64,000 nucleotides of DNA from Lachnospiraceae bacterium. GTDB taxonomy: Bacteria > Bacillota > Clostridia > Lachnospirales > Lachnospiraceae. The DNA is taken from assembly GCA_016286035.1 (NCBI GenBank), contig JAEERY010000013.1, positions 142,896 to 206,895 of the forward strand. The letters run 5' to 3'. Below are positions 8,451-16,635 of this stretch, piece by piece; position 1 is the stretch's first letter; every line of letters starts with the position of its first letter. The notes beneath the pieces are model-generated. The model saw only the letters and a list, made by a program, of their open reading frames with translations. It made no database searches and had not been told where the DNA came from. Both the position numbers and the translations under genes were made by a program.

Positions 8451-8579
8451 TTATTCTTTTAGTATTTCATTTCCTTTGAAGGTAGTTTTAAGATGCAGTA
8501 TTATTCCGATGACTGTAACAGTGAAAACAAATACTGAAATAAGACCAAGTAAAAAGATGATGATGATCGCTATACTCAT
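8451..8579 (-). CDS. 42-residue single-helix membrane peptide
   Basis: AAAAGGAGG stands six bases before an ATG at 8579, one of the best ribosome binding sites in the window. The 42-codon frame encodes a peptide with one strongly hydrophobic helix (residues 2-29, rich in Ile, Val, Phe, Leu) and a short basic/polar tail ending FKGNEILKE. Size and layout resemble small regulatory membrane peptides or type I toxins, but no family is recognised. A hairpin follows the stop. The gene lies alone between two terminator-like structures. Confidence 0.65.
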   Translation of the reverse strand: MSIAIIIIFLLGLISVFVFTVTVIGIILHLKTTFKGNEILKE

Positions 8580-8659
8580 ATGCTACCTCCTTTTCAATTT
8601 TAAAAAACCTCCTGTCTGTTGTTCTGATCATATGATATCTTTTTTGACAGATCATTTAA

Positions 8660-8699
8660 ATGACAAAAAGAGCAAAATAGACTGCTCTATTCTGCTCTT
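8660..8699 (-). terminator. Rho-independent terminator of the radical-SAM cassette
   Basis: On the minus strand AAGAGCAGAATAGA pairs with TCTATTTTGCTCTT (one mismatch) around a four-base loop. It is followed by TTTTTGTCATTT. It begins 14 bp after the stop of the HemN-like gene and ends the cassette. Confidence 0.85.
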
Positions 8700-8712
8700 A
8701 TAACTGTCTTTC

Positions 8713-9969
8713 CTACAATCTGATCTCTTTGGGGAATGCTTCTTTTCGCATTATCCCCCACATTTTGTCTATATATGAAAGAGTATAGAAATTCTCATAG
8801 TAATGATAATAAAATGCTCCTTTATAAGTAAGCGAATATATACCGTTTTCTTCCCGTATATATCCTAAAATCTTTGCAAGCTTAAACTCAGCCCCATAGT
8901 AATCATCAAGAGATTTTCCAAAGAAATCCTCAAAGCTTTTTGGATCAAGTCTTGTGCTGTACATGGTCCAGAACAGATAATATACCATCCTCTGCCTTTT
9001 TGAGAAACGTATGGTCAGTGATGTCGGCAGTCTGCCCGAATCTATCCTCCTGCAATACTCATCAACATTGAATGTGTTTATCTTGAAACTGTCCTTTAAA
9101 AGTGTTGTCGCAGAACAGCCAAATCCAAGAAAGTTGTCTCTGGTCATGGAAGAATAATGCGCATCCTTATTAGAAGAAAATGTCCATATGCTGTTTCTTG
9201 TATAACCTTTTTTATCACAATACTCGGTTATACTGTCAAGAAGCTTCCTTTTCTCCTTTTTAGGCATTGTTTTAACTTTGCTTGCGGTAAATGTGAAATC
9301 TATGAACGGGTATATCGCCACATGATTGGCACCTATCGCAAATGCTCTGTCAATATCTGATCTTAACTCCTCATATGTCTGATCAGGAAGCGCAAAGATC
9401 AGATCCATTGAGACCGTTTCAAAAGATACTTTACTTAAGACACTTTGAAGTCTATCCGCTTCAACGCTCTTTCTGCCCAGGATACTCTGATATTTATCAT
9501 TAAAAGACTGTATCCCTATGCTTATCCTCGTCACACCGGCATCTCTTATCTTTAAAAGAGTCTCTACATCAATATCATCAGGATGAAGTTCAAGGCCTAT
9601 CCCGTCTGTTATAATGAAGTGTTCTTTTATGACTGATATTATCTCAGAGAGCCTGTCCTTTACCAGTGCGGGAGTTCCACCGCCAAAATACAGACTTGTG
9701 ACTTCCTTTCTGCCCTCATGCTGTTTTGAGACCATGTGTATCTCTTTTATCAGGGCATCTATATATCTGTCACATTCTTTCTGTTCATATCTCACCTTAC
9801 AGTACGGACAGAAATTACAGATGCTTCTGCAAAAAGGAATATGAACATACAGGCCAAGGTTTTTGCACTCAGAAAAAGGCAGTATCTCATCATACTCATT
9901 TCTGAATATGAAAGGTTTTGTTGCACGGGTAAGCCACATCCTTGTCAGCTCGGTTCGTATACCCATCAT
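8713..9969 (-). CDS. HemN/HemW-like radical SAM enzyme
   Basis: The 418-residue protein has the coproporphyrinogen-oxidase-like radical SAM signature CRSICNFC (Cys47, 51, 54), preceded by LYVHIPF, the GGGTP SAM-binding motif, and SIGIQSF and the DLIFALPDQT segment typical of the HemN/HemW group. The C-terminal HemN-like part (about 300-400) is divergent, and there is no haem pathway nearby, so a true porphyrin role is doubtful. AGGAGG overlaps the stop region of the upstream radical SAM gene; either of two adjacent ATGs (9969, 9966) may be used. It forms a pair with the gene at 9975. Confidence 0.88.
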   Translation of the reverse strand: MMGIRTELTRMWLTRATKPFIFRNEYDEILPFSECKNLGLYVHIPFCRSICNFCPYCKVRYEQKECDRYIDALIKEIHMVSKQHEGRKEVTSLYFGGGTPALVKDRLSEIISVIKEHFIITDGIGLELHPDDIDVETLLKIRDAGVTRISIGIQSFNDKYQSILGRKSVEADRLQSVLSKVSFETVSMDLIFALPDQTYEELRSDIDRAFAIGANHVAIYPFIDFTFTASKVKTMPKKEKRKLLDSITEYCDKKGYTRNSIWTFSSNKDAHYSSMTRDNFLGFGCSATTLLKDSFKINTFNVDEYCRRIDSGRLPTSLTIRFSKRQRMVYYLFWTMYSTRLDPKSFEDFFGKSLDDYYGAEFKLAKILGYIREENGIYSLTYKGAFYYHYYENFYTLSYIDKMWGIMRKEAFPKEIRL

Positions 9970-9974
9970 TCCTC

Positions 9975-10877
9975 CTAAATATATCTCAAATATGTCCTAA
10001 GCATCTCGGACATGATCTTAATGTTTCCTCCAAACAGCAGCGTATACTCCGCCACAAAGAAATATCCGCATTCTTCACACAGTCCTTCTACATCTATACA
10101 TCTGCCACAAACTGAAATCTTTCCGTTTTCCATCACCAGACACTGATAACACGGCGTAGGAAAACTGTTATTTATAAGATAAGGGAATGCACTCTTAAGG
10201 TTAAATACGGGTACATTCTCCTTCATCATCTGTGTGATAACATCACAGCATTCCTTCTTTTCTTCTTTTGAAAGAGCCAGATTTCTGGTATCGGGATACG
10301 GAGTATGAAAATTAAAAGAGACTGCTCTCACATTCTTTGTATCACGAGCAGTCAGACATACATCGCGTATCGCATCCTTATTTATCTGATTGATTGCCAT
10401 ATAGAAACAGATATTATCAGAAGTGGAATTCTTTATATTCTCCATTATGGTATCATATGTGTCCCCTCTAACCTCATTATGGCGTTCTTTGTCTCCATCA
10501 AGGCTTAAAAGGATAAGATCGGCTTCGGGAAGGTCTATGGGATATGTACCGTTGGTAACAACATTAACGATAAGAAATCCCATCTGCTTTGCCTCTCTGA
10601 CAAGGTCTTTTAAGGTGATATCACCATCTTTCCAAAGGAAAGTCTCTCCACCGCAAAAGAACAGTATCCTTACTCCCATATCATACAGCTGTTTCATCTC
10701 GCTCTTTATCTGGGAATACGGATATACTACTGCCGTGATATTATTAACAGAACAATGTTTGCATTTAAGATTGCACTTATCCGTCAGTATTATAGTCCCG
10801 AGTATAGGATCTTTCTTTCTGAAAAGTACTGTTTTTATTCCAAAAGAGGCAAGTTCAATAAAACTTGATATTCTCAT
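9975..10877 (-). CDS. Radical SAM protein with C-terminal Cys cluster
   Basis: A 300-residue radical SAM enzyme with the [4Fe-4S] motif CNLKCKHC (Cys35, 39, 42), an FCGGE SAM-binding loop and an LLSLDG strand. The C-terminal 70 residues hold seven Cys (CYQC, then CGRC, CEEC), suggesting an auxiliary iron-sulfur or zinc site as in SPASM-like peptide-modifying enzymes. The N-terminal 30 residues form an amphipathic helix. GGAG precedes the ATG. It stands between a 60-residue peptide gene and a HemN-like gene, spaced like an operon. Confidence 0.88.
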   Translation of the reverse strand: MRISSFIELASFGIKTVLFRKKDPILGTIILTDKCNLKCKHCSVNNITAVVYPYSQIKSEMKQLYDMGVRILFFCGGETFLWKDGDITLKDLVREAKQMGFLIVNVVTNGTYPIDLPEADLILLSLDGDKERHNEVRGDTYDTIMENIKNSTSDNICFYMAINQINKDAIRDVCLTARDTKNVRAVSFNFHTPYPDTRNLALSKEEKKECCDVITQMMKENVPVFNLKSAFPYLINNSFPTPCYQCLVMENGKISVCGRCIDVEGLCEECGYFFVAEYTLLFGGNIKIMSEMLRTYLRYI

Positions 10878-10910
10878 TTTATTTCTCCGCTGTGATCTTT
10901 TTCACAAGTC

Positions 10911-11093
10911 TTATGAGCAATTGGTCTTTATTGTTATATCTTCCGTTACGTAATCTTCTTTTGTCTTTGCATAGTTGTCATACACGGTCTTAATGTCTCC
11001 TTTGTCAAACTGTTTGAATATCTTATAGAGAGCTTCTAAGCTCATACCGGCTGCACACATGCTCTCTATGGCATTCGTATCTTTCTGGTTCAT
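10911..11093 (-). CDS. 60-residue peptide upstream of two radical SAM genes
   Basis: GAGGG lies six bases before the ATG at 11093. The product is a small, mainly helical polypeptide with a CAAGMSLEALYKIFKQF core (residues 13-29), Tyr-rich middle and the ending KTNCS with Cys59 next to last. It has no signal peptide or membrane helix. The gene ends 33 bp before the first radical SAM gene. It may be a substrate peptide of those enzymes, or a small helix-turn-helix-like protein common in clostridia. The function is unknown. Confidence 0.7.
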   Translation of the reverse strand: MNQKDTNAIESMCAAGMSLEALYKIFKQFDKGDIKTVYDNYAKTKEDYVTEDITIKTNCS

Positions 11094-11121
11094 ATCATTC
11101 CCTCTTACATTTTTAATCCTT

Positions 11122-11988
11122 TTATTTATTCAATATCTTTCTTATCTCATCAGGATCGTTTGGATCGTCAACAGGCGTTATATCACCGAGACTTACACTT
11201 AAGTCACTGTTTATCTTTATAGAAACAATAATTTCCATTGCCTGATCATAATCGGGCATCGGTATATCCTTATAGATATAGCCGCTTGGTGCTGACAGAT
11301 AGGGCTTTTTATCTATCATTTTTATCTTTATAATGTCTGACCATATGACATCCTCAAGCTCTTCCTGTGTATCGATCACCTTTTTGTATGTCAGAGTCTT
11401 TTCATTTTCTATCGTAAATGTCACTTCCTTGGTATCATTATCGAACGTATGAGATATTCTCTCTTCAAGTATTTCGGAAAAGTATCTTCCGTCATAGCGA
11501 TAGAAATCATAATCAATGCCATTCTTCTTTAAGATGCAAAGACCGTACACACAAAAACCTGTTCCGTTACCTTCACACTCTGCGATCAGATAATCATCCT
11601 TTCCGTCATCATTTACATCGCATTTTTCGATATAGGGTCCGTACGGTGCCATGGATATCTCTACTGGCATCTTATCGTTTCCGTCTATGATGGTGGCGGT
11701 CATATCGGTGTAGTTAAGTCTTATAGCCACATCCTCATTCTCGGAATAATATGTCTCGATATCGGCATCATCATCAAATACCTCATCAATCTCTTTGTCA
11801 GGTTCTTTGGGAATCTCTTCCTTTACTTCTTCTTTTACTTCCTCCTGATCTTTTTTATCTTCTTCAATTTTAACTTCACTCTGTTCAGTCTTTTCAGGCT
11901 CTTTTGGAATCTCTTCTTCATTCTTTGCACAGCCTGCAAATGTTAAGAGCATTGTCAGAGGTATGAGATATTTAATTATCCTTTTCAT
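11122..11988 (-). CDS. Lipoprotein with acidic repeat linker and EF-hand-like loop
   Basis: A 288-residue lipoprotein: signal MKRIIKYLIP, lipobox TFAGC (Cys20), then about 60 residues of Lys/Glu-rich linker with repeated EEVKEE/KEEIPKEP units. The C-terminal domain (about 95-288) contains DVNDDGKDDYL, a calcium-binding loop of the kind found in FG-GAP/VCBS repeat proteins. It is anchored outside the cell. AAAGGAAA precedes the ATG. It lies 28 bp upstream of the 60-residue peptide gene and may share its transcript. Confidence 0.8.
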   Translation of the reverse strand: MKRIIKYLIPLTMLLTFAGCAKNEEEIPKEPEKTEQSEVKIEEDKKDQEEVKEEVKEEIPKEPDKEIDEVFDDDADIETYYSENEDVAIRLNYTDMTATIIDGNDKMPVEISMAPYGPYIEKCDVNDDGKDDYLIAECEGNGTGFCVYGLCILKKNGIDYDFYRYDGRYFSEILEERISHTFDNDTKEVTFTIENEKTLTYKKVIDTQEELEDVIWSDIIKIKMIDKKPYLSAPSGYIYKDIPMPDYDQAMEIIVSIKINSDLSVSLGDITPVDDPNDPDEIRKILNK

Positions 11989-12013
11989 TATGTATTTCCT
12001 TTTTTATATAAAT

Positions 12014-12595
12014 TTACTCGTAAATATGTCTGGGAATGAAGATATCCTTCAGTCGCTTTAATCTTTTATTTTCCTTTGGAGGATTATCTATATAAGCTCG
12101 AAAGTCAAAGTTTGCCTTTACTTCATCATCAGGATAAAGATATTTTTCCAATAGCCTTGATCCTTTATCCTCCTGTGTGAGTTCCTTTAACTGCTCTATT
12201 ATCTCTGTCCGATCGACAGCTCTCCTTATTTCATAAAACTGCTTGTTAAACCAGCCTGCAACGGTTTCTTTATTGCTTTCTCTGTCGGTTATCGCAAGCA
12301 CGACCCAGATAGCAGTCTTTTTATCACCTATAAACGGCGGTAACTTCATCTGTTCGTCTATATATTCTTCCTTTGAGGAATACTTTTCCATGCCTAAGAA
12401 ACCGTCAGCCCAACAGTACTGCGCACCGTACCTGCGTGCATTCATATCATGTTCATTGTATATGTCCTTATCATGCAGAATATAGGCCCACTTTAATATC
12501 TCGTCACGCTCAAGCGCAGCTTTAATAAAGGTTTCGGTATCTCTCCCATAGTCACTGTCTTTTATAAATATGAGATTCCCTCTCTCCCTACTCAT
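12014..12595 (-). CDS. Rolling-circle Rep (Rep_2)-like protein lacking the HUH site
   Basis: The 193-residue sequence resembles the N-terminal initiator domain of pMV158-type RepB: an N-terminal strand, AYILHDKDIYN (residues 38-48), and a YLYPDDEV...ANFDFRAYID stretch (153-171) matching the conserved YLTHES...NNFDIDRY region. The strand that should carry the metal-binding His-x-His (YHVxY) reads AIWVVLAI (96-103) with no His, so nicking activity is unlikely. It could be a domesticated or decaying replication protein. The assignment rests on pattern recognition only. It follows the HAD gene by three bases. Confidence 0.5.
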   Translation of the reverse strand: MSRERGNLIFIKDSDYGRDTETFIKAALERDEILKWAYILHDKDIYNEHDMNARRYGAQYCWADGFLGMEKYSSKEEYIDEQMKLPPFIGDKKTAIWVVLAITDRESNKETVAGWFNKQFYEIRRAVDRTEIIEQLKELTQEDKGSRLLEKYLYPDDEVKANFDFRAYIDNPPKENKRLKRLKDIFIPRHIYE

Positions 12596-12598
12596 TGA

Positions 12599-13336
12599 TC
12601 ACTCACTTTCTTCTGATATCCGTGAGATATAATCCCTAAGTTCATCCCAATGCTTTACTGTAAGAACATCATCTTGAGCATCGTACGGCATATCTATCGC
12701 ACCTATATACCATACAGGAAACATTCCCGCATTTCTGGCGCCGATAACATCGCACTTATACTGATCCCCGACATACCATATCTGTGATGGTGAAAGCTCA
12801 GACTTCTCGATCGCCAGATCAAATATATGACGATTCGGTTTTCGAAACAGATATTCACTGGTAGCAAGAATAAATTCAAAATCATTATCCGGAATGCAAG
12901 TATTGATCCTGTCTGCAACTACTTTACCCGAAAATGAAATGTTGCTGATAACCGCGGTACGAATTTCATTATCTTTCAAAAAAGAAAGAAAATCCGCTAT
13001 CCCGTCTGTTGCCGTTCCGGGTGATGCCGCATTCCAGAATACATTGTCTATTTCTTCCGGTGAAAGTGCGATATCTATTCCCAAAGATTCATAGAGATAT
13101 TTTGTGAACATATGATTAGGCACTTCTTTTTGAAACAGATGAATATTTGACCTGTCAAAACGTCCGATCTCATCATTGAGCTCATCAGCATATGCCTGAA
13201 CCTCTTTTGCCGACTTATTATACTTATTTTTTACGGCATGTTTCAGTACTTCTTCCGTTCCCTTTATTCCATTGAACTTTGCTTCTCTTATGAGTGTCTG
13301 ACCATAGTCAAACATGATCATTTTGGGTTTATTCAT
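12599..13336 (-). CDS. HAD-family hydrolase with altered motif I
   Basis: A 245-residue HAD IA-type protein with alpha-helical cap (about 20-105), motif II VISNIS, a KP motif III (FRKPNRHIF) and motif IV YVGDQYKCDVIGARNAGM. Motif I reads FDYGQTL: the nucleophile Asp10 is present but the second Asp (acid/base, two residues on) is Gly12, as in the FDYGGTL subset of the family. Phosphatase activity may be slow or altered. The substrate is unknown. Confidence 0.85.
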   Translation of the reverse strand: MNKPKMIMFDYGQTLIREAKFNGIKGTEEVLKHAVKNKYNKSAKEVQAYADELNDEIGRFDRSNIHLFQKEVPNHMFTKYLYESLGIDIALSPEEIDNVFWNAASPGTATDGIADFLSFLKDNEIRTAVISNISFSGKVVADRINTCIPDNDFEFILATSEYLFRKPNRHIFDLAIEKSELSPSQIWYVGDQYKCDVIGARNAGMFPVWYIGAIDMPYDAQDDVLTVKHWDELRDYISRISEESE

Positions 13337-13374
13337 AGCATTTTTCCTAAAGCTTTAAAATTCAAAAGCCGATA

Positions 13375-14037
13375 CTAACCAAACACTTCGTCAAACAGGA
13401 TTGAAATCGAACCTTCTCTGTAAAAATCCCGTACGGAATACCCTATGTTTGGTGCTTTATAATTCACATCCGCACCTGCATCCTTTAATGCCTGCAGGAC
13501 CTTTTTAAGATCATCGTGTAATTCATCAGTAAATATCCGGTTATCCAATTCTTTATGTTCCACATAATTGTATGACGGAAGGATCTGACTTGCCTGTAAT
13601 CCGAATCTGTTCAAGCCTGAATTACCAAATGAATCAACTGCATTTACATCCGCTCCAAAATCAAGCATTTTCTTTAACAGTCTGAGTGCTTCTTTAGCCC
13701 TTTCCTCTGTGGAATAAACCTGAAATCCTCTAAAGCTGTCATTTGTATTCCATCTGCATAACATTACGGCACAGTTGATCGCATCATGTAAAACCGGTGT
13801 CCTCCATGAATTACAGCAGTTCTCATCCTCGATAAAGTTAACGTCTGCTCCCATATCGATAAGATATTCAGCTATATTTGTATTTCCCGTTTTGAAAGCC
13901 ACCTGAAGCGGAGATTGTCCGTCATCCTTTTTGGGCGGCTGCTTTGCAACACAGTTAATCAGTTCAGGCTTATTTTCTATTATCTCTTTAACAGCATCCA
14001 GATTGGCATCTCTTATCGCTTTGAACAGTTTTTTCAT
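13375..14037 (-). CDS. Ankyrin-repeat protein
   Basis: The 220-residue protein contains at least four ankyrin repeats: an N-terminal cap with AIRDANLDAVKEII, then SPLQVAFKTGNTNIAEYLIDMGADVNF (shown by its ends), a degenerate repeat with an insertion, AKEALRLLKKMLDFGADVNA, and VLQALKDAGADVNY near the end. Such proteins bind other proteins; there is no signal peptide. GAGGG seven bases before the ATG at 14037 decides the start over an ATG at 14061. Confidence 0.88.
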   Translation of the reverse strand: MKKLFKAIRDANLDAVKEIIENKPELINCVAKQPPKKDDGQSPLQVAFKTGNTNIAEYLIDMGADVNFIEDENCCNSWRTPVLHDAINCAVMLCRWNTNDSFRGFQVYSTEERAKEALRLLKKMLDFGADVNAVDSFGNSGLNRFGLQASQILPSYNYVEHKELDNRIFTDELHDDLKKVLQALKDAGADVNYKAPNIGYSVRDFYREGSISILFDEVFG

Positions 14038-14050
14038 AACATGGCCCTCT

Positions 14051-14500
14051 TTAAAGATCAAGTTTAAGAACTATCTCTTCATCATTCATCTCACCGGTAT
14101 CCATAAATCCCGCTTTTCGATACATCGATAATGCACCTGTATTAGTCTCTTTGGTAGATAAGCGTATATTGTTTGCACCATGATCCTTAAAGTACTGAAT
14201 GATCACCTTAAGGGCTTCCGTTCCGTATCCGTTCCCCTGCATATTTTCATCGATCATCAGTCTCCACAGCCAGTATCTGTCAAAAGGATCCTCATACTCT
14301 TCATCAAATGCAAACATGGTAAATCCTACCATTTTTCCATCGCAGTATATAGCAAAAGGTCTGGCAACATCTTCGTTCTCTTTTGCCGCATTCCATGACT
14401 CCTCATTGGAAGCTATATACTGCATCTGTTCCTTTGCAACTTTAAGCTCAAAACACTGTTTCAGATTTTCTTCTGTCAGTTCTCTAAGTTCGATCTTCAT
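14051..14500 (-). CDS. GNAT acetyltransferase, spermidine/SpeG-like
   Basis: A 149-residue GNAT enzyme resembling the BltD/SpeG polyamine acetyltransferase group: LRELTEENLKQCFEL start, YWLWRLMIDENMQGNGYGTE (acetyl-CoA loop QGNGYG), and NTGALSMYRKAGF as motif B. GAGGGA precedes the ATG. The ankyrin gene follows 13 bp downstream. Substrate specificity for polyamines is likely only by resemblance. Confidence 0.82.
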   Translation of the reverse strand: MKIELRELTEENLKQCFELKVAKEQMQYIASNEESWNAAKENEDVARPFAIYCDGKMVGFTMFAFDEEYEDPFDRYWLWRLMIDENMQGNGYGTEALKVIIQYFKDHGANNIRLSTKETNTGALSMYRKAGFMDTGEMNDEEIVLKLDL

Positions 14501-14572
14501 TTAATGATCCCTCGTTAATTTAACAAATCTTATCATTATGCCTCTCCGGTTTGATCGCTGTGTCTGATCATG

Positions 14573-15076
14573 TTACAGCTTTTTCTCCATAAGATCAAAC
14601 TTTCCTTTTCTCCAGTTTGCATATCCTCTTGTTTCATAACCGTTATGAAGATACAGTTTTTGTGCAAACGGATTCTCAGTAAACGTATCGAGTCTTACAG
14701 ATTCATATCCCATCCCTTTGATCTGTTCCTCGATATGCCGTAAAACTTTTTTTCCTATGCCCTGATTTTGAAAACGCGGTGACACACAAAACCTGTGCAA
14801 TACATATGCGGTCTTTTCATCATATTTCCATTGTGCATTACCATACTGCTCATCACAGTCACTGCTTATCACATATAATGCAGCTAGCGTATTTCCAATG
14901 TATGCCAGATAAAGCGTATGCTCATCAATGTCTTTTTCAAAGTCATCTCTAGCCGGATAGATATCATCCCACTGATATATGTTATTCTTCTCCATCTCAC
15001 CTATTGCCTGCTGTATAAGCAGACATATATCATTAAGATCCTGTTTTGTCCCAAGTCTGTATTCAATAGTCTTCAT
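14573..15076 (-). CDS. GNAT family N-acetyltransferase
   Basis: A 167-residue GNAT enzyme. The acetyl-CoA loop is RFQNQGIGKKVLRHIEEQ and motif B is NPFAQKLYLHNGYETRGY. The N-terminal IQQAIGEMEKNNIYQWDDIYP stretch (partly quoted) is shared by a clostridial GNAT group of unknown substrate. Its ribosome binding site is weak (AAGAAA). A 72-bp gap separates it from the next GNAT gene. Confidence 0.83.
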   Translation of the reverse strand: MKTIEYRLGTKQDLNDICLLIQQAIGEMEKNNIYQWDDIYPARDDFEKDIDEHTLYLAYIGNTLAALYVISSDCDEQYGNAQWKYDEKTAYVLHRFCVSPRFQNQGIGKKVLRHIEEQIKGMGYESVRLDTFTENPFAQKLYLHNGYETRGYANWRKGKFDLMEKKL

Positions 15077-15115
15077 TTTCTTATGATCTGATCTCTATTT
15101 ATTTCCAAATCCATT

Positions 15116-15574
15116 CTATCCGAATATCAATCCAAGTATGATCGGCGCTAATATGACCGCTGCGGAAATTATAAGACATGCTCTTGCTTCTGCAATGCCG
15201 GTACACGTCGTATAGTCATAATCAGTACAGTTTTCATTTGGATCATCCGGATTATATCTTACCTTTATCTTATCCTTAAAACTGACGGCCGATACTTCAC
15301 CATAGCCTGTATAATCTTTTCCGTTAAGAGAAAAGATATATCCGGAATACCTTTTTTCATCCATCTTCTGACTTGGTGTATCATATCGTTTCCAGTTTGG
15401 ATCCAATTCTTTTGTCGTTTCTGCTGTCAGTACTCTTGCCGTAGTTTTTCCTTTCATACACTTTAATTCTTTTCTCTTTTTCTTATGTATGTCAACACCA
15501 AGAAACCCCAGTGCCAGCAAAGCTCCGCCCGCGGCGATTATCGTATCAAAAATGATCATTCCCTGACTTATCAT
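15116..15574 (-). CDS. DUF3592-like membrane protein
   Basis: The 152-residue protein has a helix at each end (about 5-27 and 128-150) and a soluble middle of about 90 residues. That middle has the DUF3592 pattern: a beta strand with YSGYIFSLNGKDYTGYG and the signature KVRYNPDDPNEN. GGGAG seven bases before the ATG supports the start. The soluble domain would lie outside or inside the membrane between two helices. The function is unknown. Confidence 0.78.
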   Translation of the reverse strand: MISQGMIIFDTIIAAGGALLALGFLGVDIHKKKRKELKCMKGKTTARVLTAETTKELDPNWKRYDTPSQKMDEKRYSGYIFSLNGKDYTGYGEVSAVSFKDKIKVRYNPDDPNENCTDYDYTTCTGIAEARACLIISAAVILAPIILGLIFG

Positions 15575-15603
15575 CCGTTTGCTCCCAATACCGATATAAC
15601 CAT

Positions 15604-16002
15604 CTACTCATTATTGCCTTCCCAGACATATAATCCTTCTGATGCTGAGATCTCCTTAAGAAGCTTTAACAGATCATCATCAGGATCAAACACTGTCATA
15701 TGTGTATCATCGGGCTCCGAAAGAATCATAGCATCCTTGAGCATTATATAAACATATCTGTCAGATATTATCTCCTTTATACGCTCCGGAGACGGATTGA
15801 TCTCGTCATCTATGGAAATATCCATATAGCAGTTTAGTTTAAGTATCACATTCAGATGCTTCTGCTTGATCCGATCACGCTGTTCATTAAGAAGATAATT
15901 TTCAATAGTAAAATACTGCCCAGGACTGTCTTTTGGAACCTGTTTTGGCAGAATATCAATGATCCAATATGGTTTATTAAGCAGTTCTTCTATTTTATTC
16001 AT
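15604..16002 (-). CDS. Conserved hypothetical protein (YWIIDILP family)
   Basis: A 132-residue soluble protein starting MNKIEELLNKPYWIIDILPK, followed by a VPKDSPGQYF segment seen in many uncharacterised Firmicute proteins. The rest is acidic and alpha/beta. The frame is open upstream to 16047 inside the neighbouring gene, but the conserved start points to the ATG at 16002; an ATG three codons earlier is also possible. No function is known. Confidence 0.7.
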   Translation of the reverse strand: MNKIEELLNKPYWIIDILPKQVPKDSPGQYFTIENYLLNEQRDRIKQKHLNVILKLNCYMDISIDDEINPSPERIKEIISDRYVYIMLKDAMILSEPDDTHMTVFDPDDDLLKLLKEISASEGLYVWEGNNE

Positions 16003-16031
16003 TATACTCATACATTTACTTAAGTTCCTGT

Positions 16032-16487
16032 TTATACATATGTCCATTTAAAAAATGATGATCTGTATCCCATGTTCCTGTTGACTTTATAGATCCTGCC
16101 GCATGTTTTACATTTGACTGTGACATATTGGGAAGGATCAGCAAATTCATCCATTGTTTCATAATCGATAGGATCATCTCCCAGTATTTCAATGTATTCA
16201 TTTAACAGGGGACTGTTTGGTCTGTCATCAATAAACAAAGAACATACACAATCCATAAATAACGGTTCTCCGTCATTCGAGCGGATCTGCTTTCGTTCTT
16301 CTATTGATATCTGTGAAAAGAAAACACAATAGTATCCTTCAGGATAATCATCCAAAACCGTAACATTTCTAAGATTCACTTCTCCATCCTTTTTATCAAA
16401 CAGCAGACAGACTGAATCAAAATATCGGAATATAACAGCTTTTCTCCCCTTATAGATCACATTGTATTTTTGATTATTCAAATCCAT
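16032..16487 (-). CDS. Hypothetical protein with one CxxC pair
   Basis: The 151-residue protein is soluble and acidic. It has a beta-rich N-terminal half (KYNVIYKGRKAVIFRYF) and a C-terminal VKCKTCGRIYKVNR segment whose single CxxC could bind zinc in a dimer. No family is recognised. A GTG at 16544 is in frame, but GAGG five bases before the ATG at 16487 is the better start. It lies 29 bp upstream of the next hypothetical gene. Confidence 0.65.
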   Translation of the reverse strand: MDLNNQKYNVIYKGRKAVIFRYFDSVCLLFDKKDGEVNLRNVTVLDDYPEGYYCVFFSQISIEERKQIRSNDGEPLFMDCVCSLFIDDRPNSPLLNEYIEILGDDPIDYETMDEFADPSQYVTVKCKTCGRIYKVNRNMGYRSSFFKWTYV

Positions 16488-16573
16488 TTGCACCTCGTTA
16501 ACAGGATAACCTGATGATACAGTTTTATCATTTGGTTTTATCACTATTGCTGCCCTGATCCCTGTATCTGTTT

Positions 16574-16609
16574 ATAAAAAAGCAATTATCCAAGTATGAA
16601 TAATTGCTT
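16574..16609 (-). terminator. Rho-independent terminator of metA
   Basis: A perfect 10-bp stem (AAGCAATTAT at 16580-16589 with ATAATTGCTT at 16600-16609) and 10-base loop is followed on the minus strand by TTTTTT. It starts 26 bp after the metA stop. Confidence 0.88.
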
Positions 16610-16635
16610 CTTGTTCCATATATAGAGTTCCTGAC

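Noticed and set aside
8476..8703. 75-codon plus-strand open frame over the small membrane peptide
   Set aside because: No ribosome binding site; the opposite strand has a much better supported small gene and a terminator here.
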